Of a stretch of 34,739 bases of DNA, positions 1 to 7,666 are shown one piece after another. The DNA comes from JASGKO01 sp049840595 (GTDB lineage Bacteria > Verrucomicrobiota > Verrucomicrobiia > Chthoniobacterales > Chthoniobacteraceae). The notes beneath the pieces are model-generated. The model was given only the letters and a program-made list of their open reading frames with translations, was not told the DNA's origin and made no database searches. Location of the stretch: assembly GCA_049840595.1 (NCBI GenBank), contig JASGKO010000030.1, positions 1 through 34,739 on the forward strand, in the 5' to 3' direction. How positions within the stretch are numbered: position 1 is the stretch's first letter; each line of letters starts with the position of its first letter. A program made the position numbers and the translations under genes.

Positions 1-330
1 CCCGAGCGCGTGCCGAACAGCCTGCCGCCGCTTGATTTTGCGAAGCTGGCGAAACTCGATTTCGAGGCCCCGCGCGTGGATGACTTTCCCGCGCTCAATC
101 TCGCCCGCGAAGCCGGCACCCGGGGCGGTACCCTGCCCGCGGTGCTCAATGCCGCCAATGAAATCGCGGTCGCCGCGTTTCTGAAGCACCAGATTAGTTT
201 CCCGGCGATCTGGGAAACCGTCGCGGCCACCATGCAGGCCCACCCGCTCGTCGAGCATCCGGCGCTGGAACAGATCCTCGCCGCCGACCAGTGGGCGCGG
301 GAATTTGCGGCGGAATTGGTAAAGCCTTAA
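1..330 (+). CDS. dxr: 1-deoxy-D-xylulose 5-phosphate reductoisomerase, C-terminal part (partial at window edge)
   Basis: The frame is open from base 1 and ends at a TAA at 328-330, so only about the last 109 residues are visible. The segment FPALNLAREAG followed by GTLPAVLNAANEIAVAAF is the signature C-terminal region of Dxr (IspC). Dxr converts DXP to MEP with NADPH, the first committed step of the MEP isoprenoid pathway, in the cytosol. The leading residues PERVPNSLPPLDF match the usual run before the C-terminal helical domain. The gene starts outside the window. Downstream come a 70-codon ORF and then, after an interruption, rseP and ispG; a dxr-rseP pairing is common in bacteria. Identity is secure; the start and catalytic domains cannot be seen. 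Confidence 0.95.
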   Translation, partial: PERVPNSLPPLDFAKLAKLDFEAPRVDDFPALNLAREAGTRGGTLPAVLNAANEIAVAAFLKHQISFPAIWETVAATMQAHPLVEHPALEQILAADQWAREFAAELVKP

Positions 331-347
331 CCCCCGACCACTGACCT

Positions 348-560
348 ATGAAATGCAAAATCATCATCGCAGATCTTCACCAACTGGAACGCGCGGTGAA
401 TGATTTCCTCGCCCAGGACATGGTGAGCGAAATCGCTTCGATCACGCAAACCCAGGAAGCCGGGACGGTCACGCTCACGATTTTCTACGTGCCGAAGGAA
501 GGAAAGGTCGAAGCGGAGCCGCCGAAACGCCGCGCGACGATTGCGATTATTCCGACCTAG
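348..560 (+). CDS. small conserved-looking hypothetical protein, 70 aa
   Basis: I do not recognise a named family. The ORF begins with ATG 17 bases after the dxr stop and is probably translated from the same message. No clear Shine-Dalgarno sequence is visible between the genes. The protein is soluble-looking, with no signal peptide or membrane segment. It has an alternating hydrophobic N-terminus (MKCKIIIADLHQLE), a helix-like stretch, then a beta-like VTLTIFYVP segment and a basic tail ending ATIAIIPT. The pattern of an FLAQ helix, then SITQTQ, then TLTIFY recalls short uncharacterised proteins of about 60-80 residues, but this is an impression. Its GC-rich codon use matches dxr. Confidence 0.6.
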   Translation: MKCKIIIADLHQLERAVNDFLAQDMVSEIASITQTQEAGTVTLTIFYVPKEGKVEAEPPKRRATIAIIPT

Positions 561-670
561 GGGTCGCTGATTACCGTACGAAGCCTCGTTCTTGAAGCCG
601 CGTCATAGTTTGAGCTGACAAGCCCTACTGCCACGATTTAGGGGAAGGAGAGAAAGGACATGCCGAGGAT

Positions 671-1021
671 ATGAAACCGGTTGATTCAGATAAATTGGAG
701 AATTCAGAAGAGAGGGGGATGCGAATCATTCAGGCAGTCCTCGACGGCACCTACGACACCTTGCTCGACGACTTTAACCAAGACGTGACGTTTACTGGTT
801 TTTCTTCTCCCGAAGCCGTTTGGGGATACGGATGTGATCTAATCTGTAACAATGTCTTCATTCGCGTGCATGGAGCGCCATCTCCGCTCAAAGGGGTGAA
901 AATCCATAGCGTCAGTTATGAGCTAAGAGTTACGGGAAAGCTTCTCGGATATCATCGCGACAATAAGATCATCGTGGTGTCTTCGCTTCCCTCTCAGGTT
1001 GAGATTATGGGCACAACCTAG
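671..1021 (+). CDS. hypothetical protein, 116 aa, in a lower-GC stretch
   Basis: ATG at 671 follows a purine-rich stretch (GGGGAAGGAGAGAAAGG, 641-657) that could act as a ribosome binding site, although the spacing is long. The protein has no signal peptide, membrane helix or familiar motif. It looks like a small soluble alpha/beta protein with a glycine/aromatic centre (VWGYGCDLICNN) and a beta-rich C-terminus (KIIVVSSLPSQVEIMG). Base composition is clearly less GC-rich than in dxr or rseP, which suggests recent acquisition. It lies in the segment that separates dxr and the 70-aa ORF from rseP. A spurious ORF is possible, but length, start context and absence of a better competing frame favour a gene. 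Confidence 0.5.
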   Translation: MKPVDSDKLENSEERGMRIIQAVLDGTYDTLLDDFNQDVTFTGFSSPEAVWGYGCDLICNNVFIRVHGAPSPLKGVKIHSVSYELRVTGKLLGYHRDNKIIVVSSLPSQVEIMGTT

Positions 1022-1084
1022 ATTTTCAAACCTCGTTCCCAGACTTAAAATATGGGATCGAGAGGTGGGCTGGAGCATTTGGAT

Positions 1085-1591
1085 TCACGGCAGGCGGGGG
1101 TCATGAGGTTGGAACTCCAGCGCATCTTTCATCTGCTTTTCATCCAATGATTCAAACATCTGGCGAAGATGTTTTTCGTCCGGCCCGCCCGGGCTAGCGG
1201 GCATTAAAGATTTCAAGACTGCCCCCGCTTTTTGCCAGGTTTTAGCCGAATCAACCCCCTCTCGAGCTTGCGTGATCGCCAGCCTGCCATAGGCGGCAAA
1301 GAGAGCAGTCTGACGGCCATTTTCACCAGTGAAACCCGGCGGACTTTTCGTCAATACGACGATGTATTTTGATAACTCCCAATCCGCGACCACCGGGGGT
1401 TGGTGAAAATAGGCAAAGCGCGCCTGGCCCTCAGCTTGAGCAACTTGGGCCTGGCTATGGAAGTCGCCCATCAGCTTGAAATATGAGTTCCAATAATGAT
1501 CGGTCACCGCAGTTCCAATCAAGAGGCCAGCCACAAAGATGATGAGACCGAAAAAGGTGAAAATAAGCGGCCTTTTCATAGTGGCACTCAT
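1085..1591 (-). CDS. hypothetical single-TM membrane protein, about 168 aa
   Basis: The best start is the ATG at 1591-1589, which overlaps the stop of the upstream RDD gene as TGATG, typical of translational coupling; an internal ATG at 1579 is an alternative. The N-terminus (MKRPLIFTFFGLIIFVAGLLIGTAV) is a membrane anchor or uncleaved signal. About 135 hydrophilic, probably periplasmic residues follow, rich in Ala and Gln, with a helical C-terminal half (PDEKHLRQMFESLDEKQMKDAL). No catalytic motif is evident and I do not recognise the family. The overlap suggests it works with the RDD protein in one two-gene unit. Confidence 0.65.
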   Translation of the reverse strand: MSATMKRPLIFTFFGLIIFVAGLLIGTAVTDHYWNSYFKLMGDFHSQAQVAQAEGQARFAYFHQPPVVADWELSKYIVVLTKSPPGFTGENGRQTALFAAYGRLAITQAREGVDSAKTWQKAGAVLKSLMPASPGGPDEKHLRQMFESLDEKQMKDALEFQPHDPRLP

Positions 1592-2358
1592 CAAGTTTTA
1601 GTGACGAAAGCGTTCGTGCGAATGACCACTGTCCCGCCGATGAAATCGTGTAAAGCACGGCGTTTTTCATTGGTAAGCATAGTGATCAACTCCGCCAGCA
1701 GCCACAACCCGCTCAAGCTTTGCATCATCCAAAAGCCGCTGAAACCACCGGTCACTTCTTCGCTAATCACTCTTTGATAAGGCACTCCGCTTAAAAGCAA
1801 GGCCACCTCATGAATCAACGGCAGACCAAGAAAAAGCAGCGGCAAGCCGTCCCGCAGGCAGGCCTGCCTCCATGAAATCGGCCCCTCAGTCCGGTGATCC
1901 ACGACCTTTACCCTGGTGACCATTTTTCCGATGGTCTGGCCGTAGCATTTGTGCAAAACCACGGTGTAAACGATCCAAGCGGTATTACTCAAAATCAGCA
2001 GCAAAGCGGACAGCCAGCCGGGCCAGCGGAGGTCCAGGAGGTATCCAAAGAGCAAATCCAACGGCCAAAAGACCAATCCATCCACGCTGCCTTCCCAAAA
2101 CCGAGGCCAGAAGGTTCGATACTTCAAATCCGATGAGACCGTCAGCCGGTAATACTTCCAGACCAGGAAGGAGGTAATCAGCATTCCTCCGAGCGAGATT
2201 GAGGTTCCCGCGAGATTCATTCCGGGGTGATTTTCCATCAGTGCGGGATTTTGCCCCGGAGGTGGCGAAGCAATCGCCATCTGGCCAAAAAGGTGGTCGC
2301 CTCCAAATAGAACAAGTGTGCCAACCAGCACCGCCATCACAATCAGGACTCTCCTCAT
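1591..2358 (-). CDS. RDD family integral membrane protein
   Basis: RDD features are present: an Arg-containing first helix segment (TFWPRFWEGSVDGLVFWPL), the motif GQTIGKMVTRVKVVD before a hydrophilic loop, and NEKRRALHDFIGGTVVI near the C-terminus, the usual RRxLHDxxxGTVVv ending. About five hydrophobic segments are visible, including an N-terminal anchor (MRRVLIVMAVLVGTLVLF). RDD proteins are poorly characterised inner-membrane proteins; some act in ion exchange, but no substrate can be assigned here. I chose the ATG at 2358; a GTG at 2376 in the same frame is possible. The gene overlaps the next minus-strand gene at its stop codon and is divergent from rseP. Confidence 0.8.
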   Translation of the reverse strand: MRRVLIVMAVLVGTLVLFGGDHLFGQMAIASPPPGQNPALMENHPGMNLAGTSISLGGMLITSFLVWKYYRLTVSSDLKYRTFWPRFWEGSVDGLVFWPLDLLFGYLLDLRWPGWLSALLLILSNTAWIVYTVVLHKCYGQTIGKMVTRVKVVDHRTEGPISWRQACLRDGLPLLFLGLPLIHEVALLLSGVPYQRVISEEVTGGFSGFWMMQSLSGLWLLAELITMLTNEKRRALHDFIGGTVVIRTNAFVTKT

Positions 2359-2563
2359 GAGCGTGGCAGTCTGCACAGCGCAGGAAAGGATTCAATGTCA
2401 TTCGGGAGATCCGCCCCGAAAACGCCACATTTGGACGGTTGGCACTCAGGGGCTCCGGTGCTATGGTGCGTTTCACTTGATTTCCTCATGGATTACCGAT
2501 TGCCTGTTTTGAACGCGTTCCACCTTTGAGGCGTCTCTATTGTTTGTTTTTCCACCCGCATCC

Positions 2564-4216
2564 ATGTTTTTCACGATTCTAAGAGAGATTTTCGTCGTTA
2601 TCGAGGTTCTGTTCATCTTCAACCTCATCATTGTGGTTCACGAATTGGGCCATTTCCTGGCGGCCCGGTGGCGGGGGCTGGTGATTGAGGAATTCGGGGT
2701 CTGGTTTGGCAAACCCCTGTGGCGCAAGAAGATCGGCGATGTCTATTACAGCTTCGGCTCGATGCCGTTCGGCGGTTTCGTGAAGCTGCCGCAGCTGGCG
2801 GATATGTCGGCAATCGAGGGGCAGACGGAGAACAGCCAGCCGCTGCCGAAAATCTCGCCGCTGGACAAGATCATTGTGGCCTTTGCCGGGCCGCTCTTCA
2901 GTTTTGCCCTGGCGCTGGTGTTTGCCGCGCTGGTTTTCGTGGTGGGACGTCCGGTAGGTGAGGCCGAGGCCTCGACAACCATCGGCTATGTGCAGGAAGA
3001 TTCCCCGGCGGCCAAGGCGGGCTTGAAAGCCGGAGACAAGATTCTCAGTGTGGATGGCGTCAAGGTGACCCGCTGGATGGGCATGGGCAACGATTGCATC
3101 CAGTGGCGCGTGGTCCGCAGCGAAGGGGAAACGGTTCCGCTGGAGGTCGAGCGGACGGTGAATGGCAAGACGGAGATCAAGCCCTTCAACCCCGTCCCCG
3201 AAATCCCGCAGACCAGCATCTTTGTGCGCAAGGGCATGCGTGAAATCGGCATCGAGCCCGCCTATACGCCGATGATTGCGAAGGTGGACCTCGGCAGCAA
3301 CTCCGAGCGGGACGGCTTGAAGGCTGATGATCTGATCGTCGCGATCAACGGCGAGAAGCTGTTGAATGTGGAAGGCCTGGAGGATTACATCAAAAACCAC
3401 CCTACCGACACCACCGTGCTGACCGTGGAACGCGACGGCAAGCGCCTCGAGTTTCCCTACACCACCCGTGGAGCGGTAATCGGGACGATCATGGCCAATG
3501 GCCCGGCAGCGGCGGCGGGATTGAGCGCGGGGGACCGCATCGCCAGGATCGACGGCCACGTCGTGCCGAACGCCCTCTGGGTCACCGATTACATTCATCA
3601 GCATAAAGGGCAGCCGCTCACGATCAGTATTCTGCGCGACGGGCAGGCGAAAGACGTCACGGTGACACCGGTGGTGCCCATCAGCGGCTCGAAGGACCCG
3701 ATGATTGGCCTCGGCTGGAAGCAGGATGACGACGGCATCCAGTGGGACGAGTCCGGCATCCAGCACGTGGTGCATCCGCGGCCGTGGGAGCAGGTCCGCC
3801 AGTCCGCGCTCTCGATCGTGAACACGATCAGTGCCCTGATTTCCAGTAAGTCGAACCTGAGCATCGAGCACCTCGGCGGCCCGGTGATGATTGCCCGCGT
3901 TTACTATCACCTGTTCCAGAATCCCGATGGCTGGAAGATGGCGCTCTGGTTCAGCGTGTTCTTCAATGTGAACCTCGCGATCATCAACATGCTGCCCATC
4001 CCCGTGCTGGATGGCGGCCACATCACGCTGGCGCTGCTGGAGGCGATCCGCCGTCGCCCGGTGAATGTGCGGCTGGTGGAAATCGTGCAGACCGCCTGCG
4101 CGATGCTGGTGATCGGCTACATGCTGTTCATCACCTACTTTGACGTCTCGGATTTCTTCGGAGTCAGCCCGCGCGATCAAATCAGGTTTGCCACGCCCAC
4201 CAGTCAGAGCCATTAA
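2564..4216 (+). CDS. rseP: RIP metalloprotease RseP (site-2 protease) with three PDZ-like units
   Basis: This is an intramembrane zinc metalloprotease of the RseP/S2P family (peptidase M50), which cleaves anti-sigma factors and signal-peptide remnants in the inner membrane. The zinc motif HELGH lies in the first hydrophobic segment (about residue 28) and the third metal-ligand region NMLPIPVLDGGH is near the C-terminus. Between them I see three PDZ-like repeats, beginning near TTIGYVQEDSPAAKAGLKAGD, PMIAKVDLGSNSERDGLKADD and GAVIGTIMANGPAAAAGLSAGD. Most RseP proteins have one or two, which fits the greater length (about 550 aa against about 450 in E. coli). ATG 2564 (MFFTILREIF) is preferred to the upstream TTG at 2540. 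IspG follows 11 bp downstream, so the two are probably co-transcribed. Confidence 0.95.
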   Translation: MFFTILREIFVVIEVLFIFNLIIVVHELGHFLAARWRGLVIEEFGVWFGKPLWRKKIGDVYYSFGSMPFGGFVKLPQLADMSAIEGQTENSQPLPKISPLDKIIVAFAGPLFSFALALVFAALVFVVGRPVGEAEASTTIGYVQEDSPAAKAGLKAGDKILSVDGVKVTRWMGMGNDCIQWRVVRSEGETVPLEVERTVNGKTEIKPFNPVPEIPQTSIFVRKGMREIGIEPAYTPMIAKVDLGSNSERDGLKADDLIVAINGEKLLNVEGLEDYIKNHPTDTTVLTVERDGKRLEFPYTTRGAVIGTIMANGPAAAAGLSAGDRIARIDGHVVPNALWVTDYIHQHKGQPLTISILRDGQAKDVTVTPVVPISGSKDPMIGLGWKQDDDGIQWDESGIQHVVHPRPWEQVRQSALSIVNTISALISSKSNLSIEHLGGPVMIARVYYHLFQNPDGWKMALWFSVFFNVNLAIINMLPIPVLDGGHITLALLEAIRRRPVNVRLVEIVQTACAMLVIGYMLFITYFDVSDFFGVSPRDQIRFATPTSQSH

Positions 4217-4227
4217 ATAAGGGCACC

Positions 4228-6075
4228 ATGAGTTACTGCGAATCTCCCTACGTTTACCAGCGCCGCCGCACCCGTGAGGTAACGGTGGGACACGTGGGCA
4301 TTGGCGGCGATCATCCGATCCGCGTCCAGTCGATGATTACCTGCGACACGATGGACACCGCGGCCTCGATCAAGCAGACGATGGATCTCGCTGCCGTGGG
4401 TTGCGAAGTGGTGCGGATCACCGCGCCGACGGTGAAGGACGCGGCGAATCTCCAGCACATCGTGGCCGGGCTGCGCGCGCAGGGCTGCCAGGTACCGATC
4501 GTGGCGGACATCCATTTCAAGCCCGAGGCCGCGCTGGAAGCCGCCAAGTGGGTGGAAAAGGTACGGGTCAACCCCGGCAACTACGCGGACAGCAAGAAAT
4601 TCAAGATCATCGAATACACCGATGAGCAGTATGCCGCCGAGCTGGAGCGCATTCGCGAGCGGTTCTCGCCGCTGGTCCAGTTTTGCAAGGAAAACGGGCG
4701 CGCGCTGCGCATCGGCACCAACCACGGCAGCCTGAGCGACCGCATCATGAACCGCTACGGCGACACGCCGCTCGGCATGGTGGAGAGCGCACTGGAATTT
4801 GCCCGGATCGCACGCGAACTCGATTACCACAATTTCGTCTTCTCGATGAAGTCGAGCAATCCCAAGGTGATGATCGAGGCCTACCGCCTGCTCGTCGCCC
4901 GCCTGAACGAGGAGGCGAGCCGGGAGCAACCGGGTGGCATCTCGGAGACTTCGCTGCTGCCGCTGACCAGTTCCCAACTGCACTCGTGGTCCTATCCCAT
5001 CCACCTCGGGGTGACCGAAGCGGGCGATGGCGAGGATGGCCGCATCAAGAGCGCGATCGGCATCGGCTCGCTGCTCAACGACGGCATCGGCGATACGATT
5101 CGCGTATCGCTTACCGAGGACAGTGTGCACGAGATTCCCGTGGCCCAGGCGCTCGTCGCACACTACAACCAGCGCGCATCCTCGGCTCCAGCCGCCCCTT
5201 TCCCGACGACCGCCGTTTCCTACGATCCGTTTTCCTACCGCCGCCGCACTTCGCAGCGGACCGAGGTGGAGGGAATCGCACTCGGCGGCGAGGAAACGAT
5301 CCGCGTTTTCACCTCGCAGCGGAAGTGGAATGCCCTCGCGCACAAGCTGGAGAAGCTGGGCGATTACAAGCCCGAGGCCGTGGCCGAAAAGGCCGGCGTG
5401 GTGAGCATCGACCCTCGCGACGAAGCCGCAGTGGCGGAGCTGAATGCAGCCCCGGTCGCGCGTCTGGTCACGGTGAAGGACGGGCTCGACCTCCCGGTGA
5501 TTGCGGCTTATCGCCTGCTCGCCGCCCATGTGCAGGAGCGGCACCCGATTTTGCTGAAAGATTCGCTCGTCGCGGCGGAGACTCCCGGCGCGGATTTTCT
5601 CACCACCCTGCTTTCCTCCTCCACCAAGCTCGGCTCGCTCATCTGCGATGGGATCGGCGATGCGGTGCTGGTCCAGGGCGAGGAAGCCCCGGGGCAATCG
5701 CTCCGTCTCGCCTACAACATCCTGCAGGCGGCCGGCGCGCGCATTTTCAAAACGGATTATGTGGCCTGCCCGAGCTGCGGTCGCACCCTCTTCGATCTGC
5801 AAAGCACGACTGCGCAGATCAAGGCCGCGACCTCACACCTCAAAGGCGTGAAGATCGCGATCATGGGCTGTATCGTAAACGGCCCTGGCGAAATGGCCGA
5901 TGCCGATTTCGGCTACGTGGGCGGCGCGCCCGGCAAGATCAATCTCTACGTCGGCAAGCAGGCGGTGAAATTCAACATCCCGCAGGTGGAGGCCGTGGAC
6001 CGGCTCAAGGACTTGATCCGCGAGCACGGCAAGTGGGTGGACCCGGCGCCTGAAGTAGCCGAAGTCGTCTCGTAG
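4228..6075 (+). CDS. ispG: 4-hydroxy-3-methylbut-2-en-1-yl diphosphate synthase, long (insertion-containing) form
   Basis: IspG (GcpE) reduces MEcPP to HMBPP with a [4Fe-4S] cluster, the penultimate MEP-pathway step. The N-terminal TIM barrel is clear (VQSMITCDTMDTAASIKQT, ADIHFKPEAALEAAKWVEK, RVNPGNYAD, GTNHGSLSDRIMNRYGDTP). The C-terminal iron-sulphur domain has CPSCGRTLFDL (Cys514, Cys517) and GCIVNGPGE (Cys548), giving the three cluster cysteines and the Glu ligand. At 615 aa it is the large type with a central insertion (roughly residues 330-480), known from plants, Chlamydiae, Bacteroidetes and Verrucomicrobia, rather than the roughly 370-aa E. coli type. The ATG at 4228 begins MSYCESPYVYQRRRTREV, typical for this type. 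The last codons and stop lie inside a direct repeat described separately. Confidence 0.97.
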   Translation: MSYCESPYVYQRRRTREVTVGHVGIGGDHPIRVQSMITCDTMDTAASIKQTMDLAAVGCEVVRITAPTVKDAANLQHIVAGLRAQGCQVPIVADIHFKPEAALEAAKWVEKVRVNPGNYADSKKFKIIEYTDEQYAAELERIRERFSPLVQFCKENGRALRIGTNHGSLSDRIMNRYGDTPLGMVESALEFARIARELDYHNFVFSMKSSNPKVMIEAYRLLVARLNEEASREQPGGISETSLLPLTSSQLHSWSYPIHLGVTEAGDGEDGRIKSAIGIGSLLNDGIGDTIRVSLTEDSVHEIPVAQALVAHYNQRASSAPAAPFPTTAVSYDPFSYRRRTSQRTEVEGIALGGEETIRVFTSQRKWNALAHKLEKLGDYKPEAVAEKAGVVSIDPRDEAAVAELNAAPVARLVTVKDGLDLPVIAAYRLLAAHVQERHPILLKDSLVAAETPGADFLTTLLSSSTKLGSLICDGIGDAVLVQGEEAPGQSLRLAYNILQAAGARIFKTDYVACPSCGRTLFDLQSTTAQIKAATSHLKGVKIAIMGCIVNGPGEMADADFGYVGGAPGKINLYVGKQAVKFNIPQVEAVDRLKDLIREHGKWVDPAPEVAEVVS

Positions 6076-6080
6076 CCACC
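6054..6080 (+). repeat. 27-bp direct repeat, left copy, covering the ispG stop codon
   Basis: Positions 6054-6080 match 6843-6869 at 25 of 27 bases by eye; both contain AAGTCGTCTCGTAGCC. This copy encodes the last IspG residues (VAEVVS) and its TAG. The two copies enclose the 236-aa membrane protein gene. Confidence 0.75.
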
Positions 6081-6096
6081 TCATCGGGCTCGGAAA

Positions 6097-6807
6097 ATGA
6101 GCGGCTACATAGATTTCCAAAGCGAGGCAGAGGACCATTTCGAAGCGCGTCAAAGAATCCGCCGAAAAGCACTGAGCACTCTGCGGGGCTGGCTTTTGGA
6201 GAAAGCGCAACCACGCTGGAGAGTCTTCGGTTGCTTCGTGGGTGCTTTGCTTCCGGCGTCACTTGCGATGATGCTCGCCCTGCGCTGCGGCATCTCACCT
6301 TGGGGCCCTGCTCCGGCGATCGGCTTTTTCATGGCCTGGCCTTCCTTCACTTTCCTGCTGGCCTATTCGACGAATCCGCTATCCAAGCGCATCGAACTTG
6401 GGGAAGACTGGCGTTGGTTCATGGCCCGAGATGACGACGATCTGGCGCGGGAAACTGTTTACGAGAATAAGCTTCGCGAGCAGTACTGGACCGGATTTGA
6501 TAATGGAATGCGCACGCCAAACAGTGGAGGTTACGCCTCGATTGGAACTGTCTTCATCATCCTCGTCAGTCTGGGGACTTGGCTGGTATGGGATTTGGCA
6601 AGGTTAGGCCCCAACCTTCTGGCTGAAACCATCCTCGATAAATGTTGGGACAAGAGTCATTCCACTCTCGCCCAAAAAGTATCCACCGAAAAATGGTGGC
6701 CCAATATAATGATCGCTACCGCCATGCATTTTCTTGGTTTGGCTTTGGTAGCACTCTTGCTCGGCGGATTCTTCTCTTATCTCGTGCGGATGAGAATGCA
6801 GCACTAA
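6097..6807 (+). CDS. hypothetical four-TM membrane protein, 236 aa
   Basis: ATG at 6097 lies 21 bp after the ispG stop; a GGCTCGGAAA stretch just upstream is only a weak ribosome-binding candidate. The protein has a charged N-terminus (about 45 residues, probably cytosolic), two adjacent hydrophobic segments (VFGCFVGALLPASLAMMLAL and APAIGFFMAWPSFTFLLAY), a hydrophilic middle of about 70 residues rich in acidic and aromatic residues, then hydrophobic segments near IGTVFIILVSLGTWLVWDLA and MHFLGLALVALLLGGFFSYL, and a basic tail. I do not recognise the family. The gene is less GC-rich than ispG and ftsK and lies between two near-identical 27-bp direct repeats, which suggests later insertion. 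Confidence 0.65.
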   Translation: MSGYIDFQSEAEDHFEARQRIRRKALSTLRGWLLEKAQPRWRVFGCFVGALLPASLAMMLALRCGISPWGPAPAIGFFMAWPSFTFLLAYSTNPLSKRIELGEDWRWFMARDDDDLARETVYENKLREQYWTGFDNGMRTPNSGGYASIGTVFIILVSLGTWLVWDLARLGPNLLAETILDKCWDKSHSTLAQKVSTEKWWPNIMIATAMHFLGLALVALLLGGFFSYLVRMRMQH

Positions 6808-6842
6808 GCGAGGTGGTAGAGCTACAGGACTTCACCCTAACA

Positions 6843-6869
6843 AGTAGCCAAAGTCGTCTCGTAGCCGCC
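6843..6869 (+). repeat. 27-bp direct repeat, right copy
   Basis: This is the second copy of the repeat at the ispG 3' end (two mismatches at positions 8 and 25 of the repeat). It is non-coding here and runs directly into an inverted repeat, as would be expected for the original sequence downstream of ispG. Confidence 0.75.
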
Positions 6870-6887
6870 CCTCCACAGAGGAGCGGC
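6864..6887. terminator. hairpin, possible terminator or REP-like palindrome
   Basis: GCCGCCCCTC (6864-6873) can pair with GAGGAGCGGC (6878-6887) around a 4-base loop, with one mismatch. No T-run follows on either strand, so intrinsic termination is uncertain. It may end transcription of the ispG-side genes and of the convergent gene ending at 6914, or it may belong to a dispersed palindromic repeat together with the adjoining direct repeat. Confidence 0.4.
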
Positions 6888-6913
6888 CACGATATTCCGA
6901 TCGGTTGCTAAAT

Positions 6914-7451
6914 TTAGAAGGTGAAGGACTTGCCGGTGGCGATCGCGGTACCGTTCATGGGATGGCCGTAATCGTCGGTGCCCTTGGGCACGGAGACCAC
7001 AAAATCCAGCTTGCTCGGGATGTTATTCTTATAGCTGTAGAAAACCGTTCCGCTAATGGTGGAGCCGATGGTGCCCTGCACATCGCGCACCTCATACTCG
7101 TACATATCGTTTTTACCGTAGTCCGCCTGAGCGGTGAAATTGGACGAGGTGAAGATCGTACCTTCCACAGCGCCCGTGGTTTTGTTGATCACGCACAAGT
7201 CCTCCGTGCTTCCGTTCACCGCCACGGTGTATTGCTTGAGCTCCTGCCTGGTGAGCGTGCTCAGGAAGAAAGATTGAATGAGGTAGGCGTTGTTGAGCAC
7301 CGTCTTGGTAGAAGAGCCGCTAACGGGATAGGTGAAATAGCCAACGCCAGTCACCGTCACTTCGTAATAAGTCGGTACTCGCCGCCGCCGAGGTTGCCAG
7401 AACCAGCAGACCAAGAAGGCCGCTGGCCAGAGATTTGAATCGTTTTGTCAT
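6914..7451 (-). CDS. small secreted hypothetical protein with an apparent frameshift after the signal peptide
   Basis: Starting from ATG at 7451-7449 the frame gives a clean Sec signal peptide (MTKRFKSLASGLLGLLVLA, then TSAAAS). The frame then shifts near 7376-7390 at a GCGGCGGCG stretch. The remaining roughly 155 residues are in another frame, beginning TYYEVTVTGVGYFTYPVSG and ending GTAIATGKSFTF. Restoring frame needs removal of one base (or addition of two). The mature part is Ser/Thr/Gly/Tyr-rich, beta-like and has no motif I recognise. It is divergent from ftsK. Either there is an indel error in this triplet repeat or the gene is broken; a TTG start at 7414 in the second frame is formally possible but would lose the signal peptide. 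Confidence 0.55.
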
Positions 7452-7666
7452 AGTTGTGCCTGTCCTCTAGCAGTGCGTATGCCATACATCGTATAAACAG
7501 GATTTAGATCCCCGGAACGGGAAATTGGAACCGCGACGGACACAGCGGGCGCGGCGATGAAAAAATCCGCGTCCATGGCAGGAAAATTGCACTTCCAAGC
7601 CATCCTAAGAGAACGCCGGGGTAAAATTGAAATTTCCATTCCCCCGTTTTGAACTAAACTGGCCCC

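Noticed and set aside
2579..5802. Long minus-strand frames opposite rseP and ispG
   Set aside because: Both plus-strand genes have catalytic motifs; the antisense products are low-complexity in His, Arg, Asp and lack any motif.
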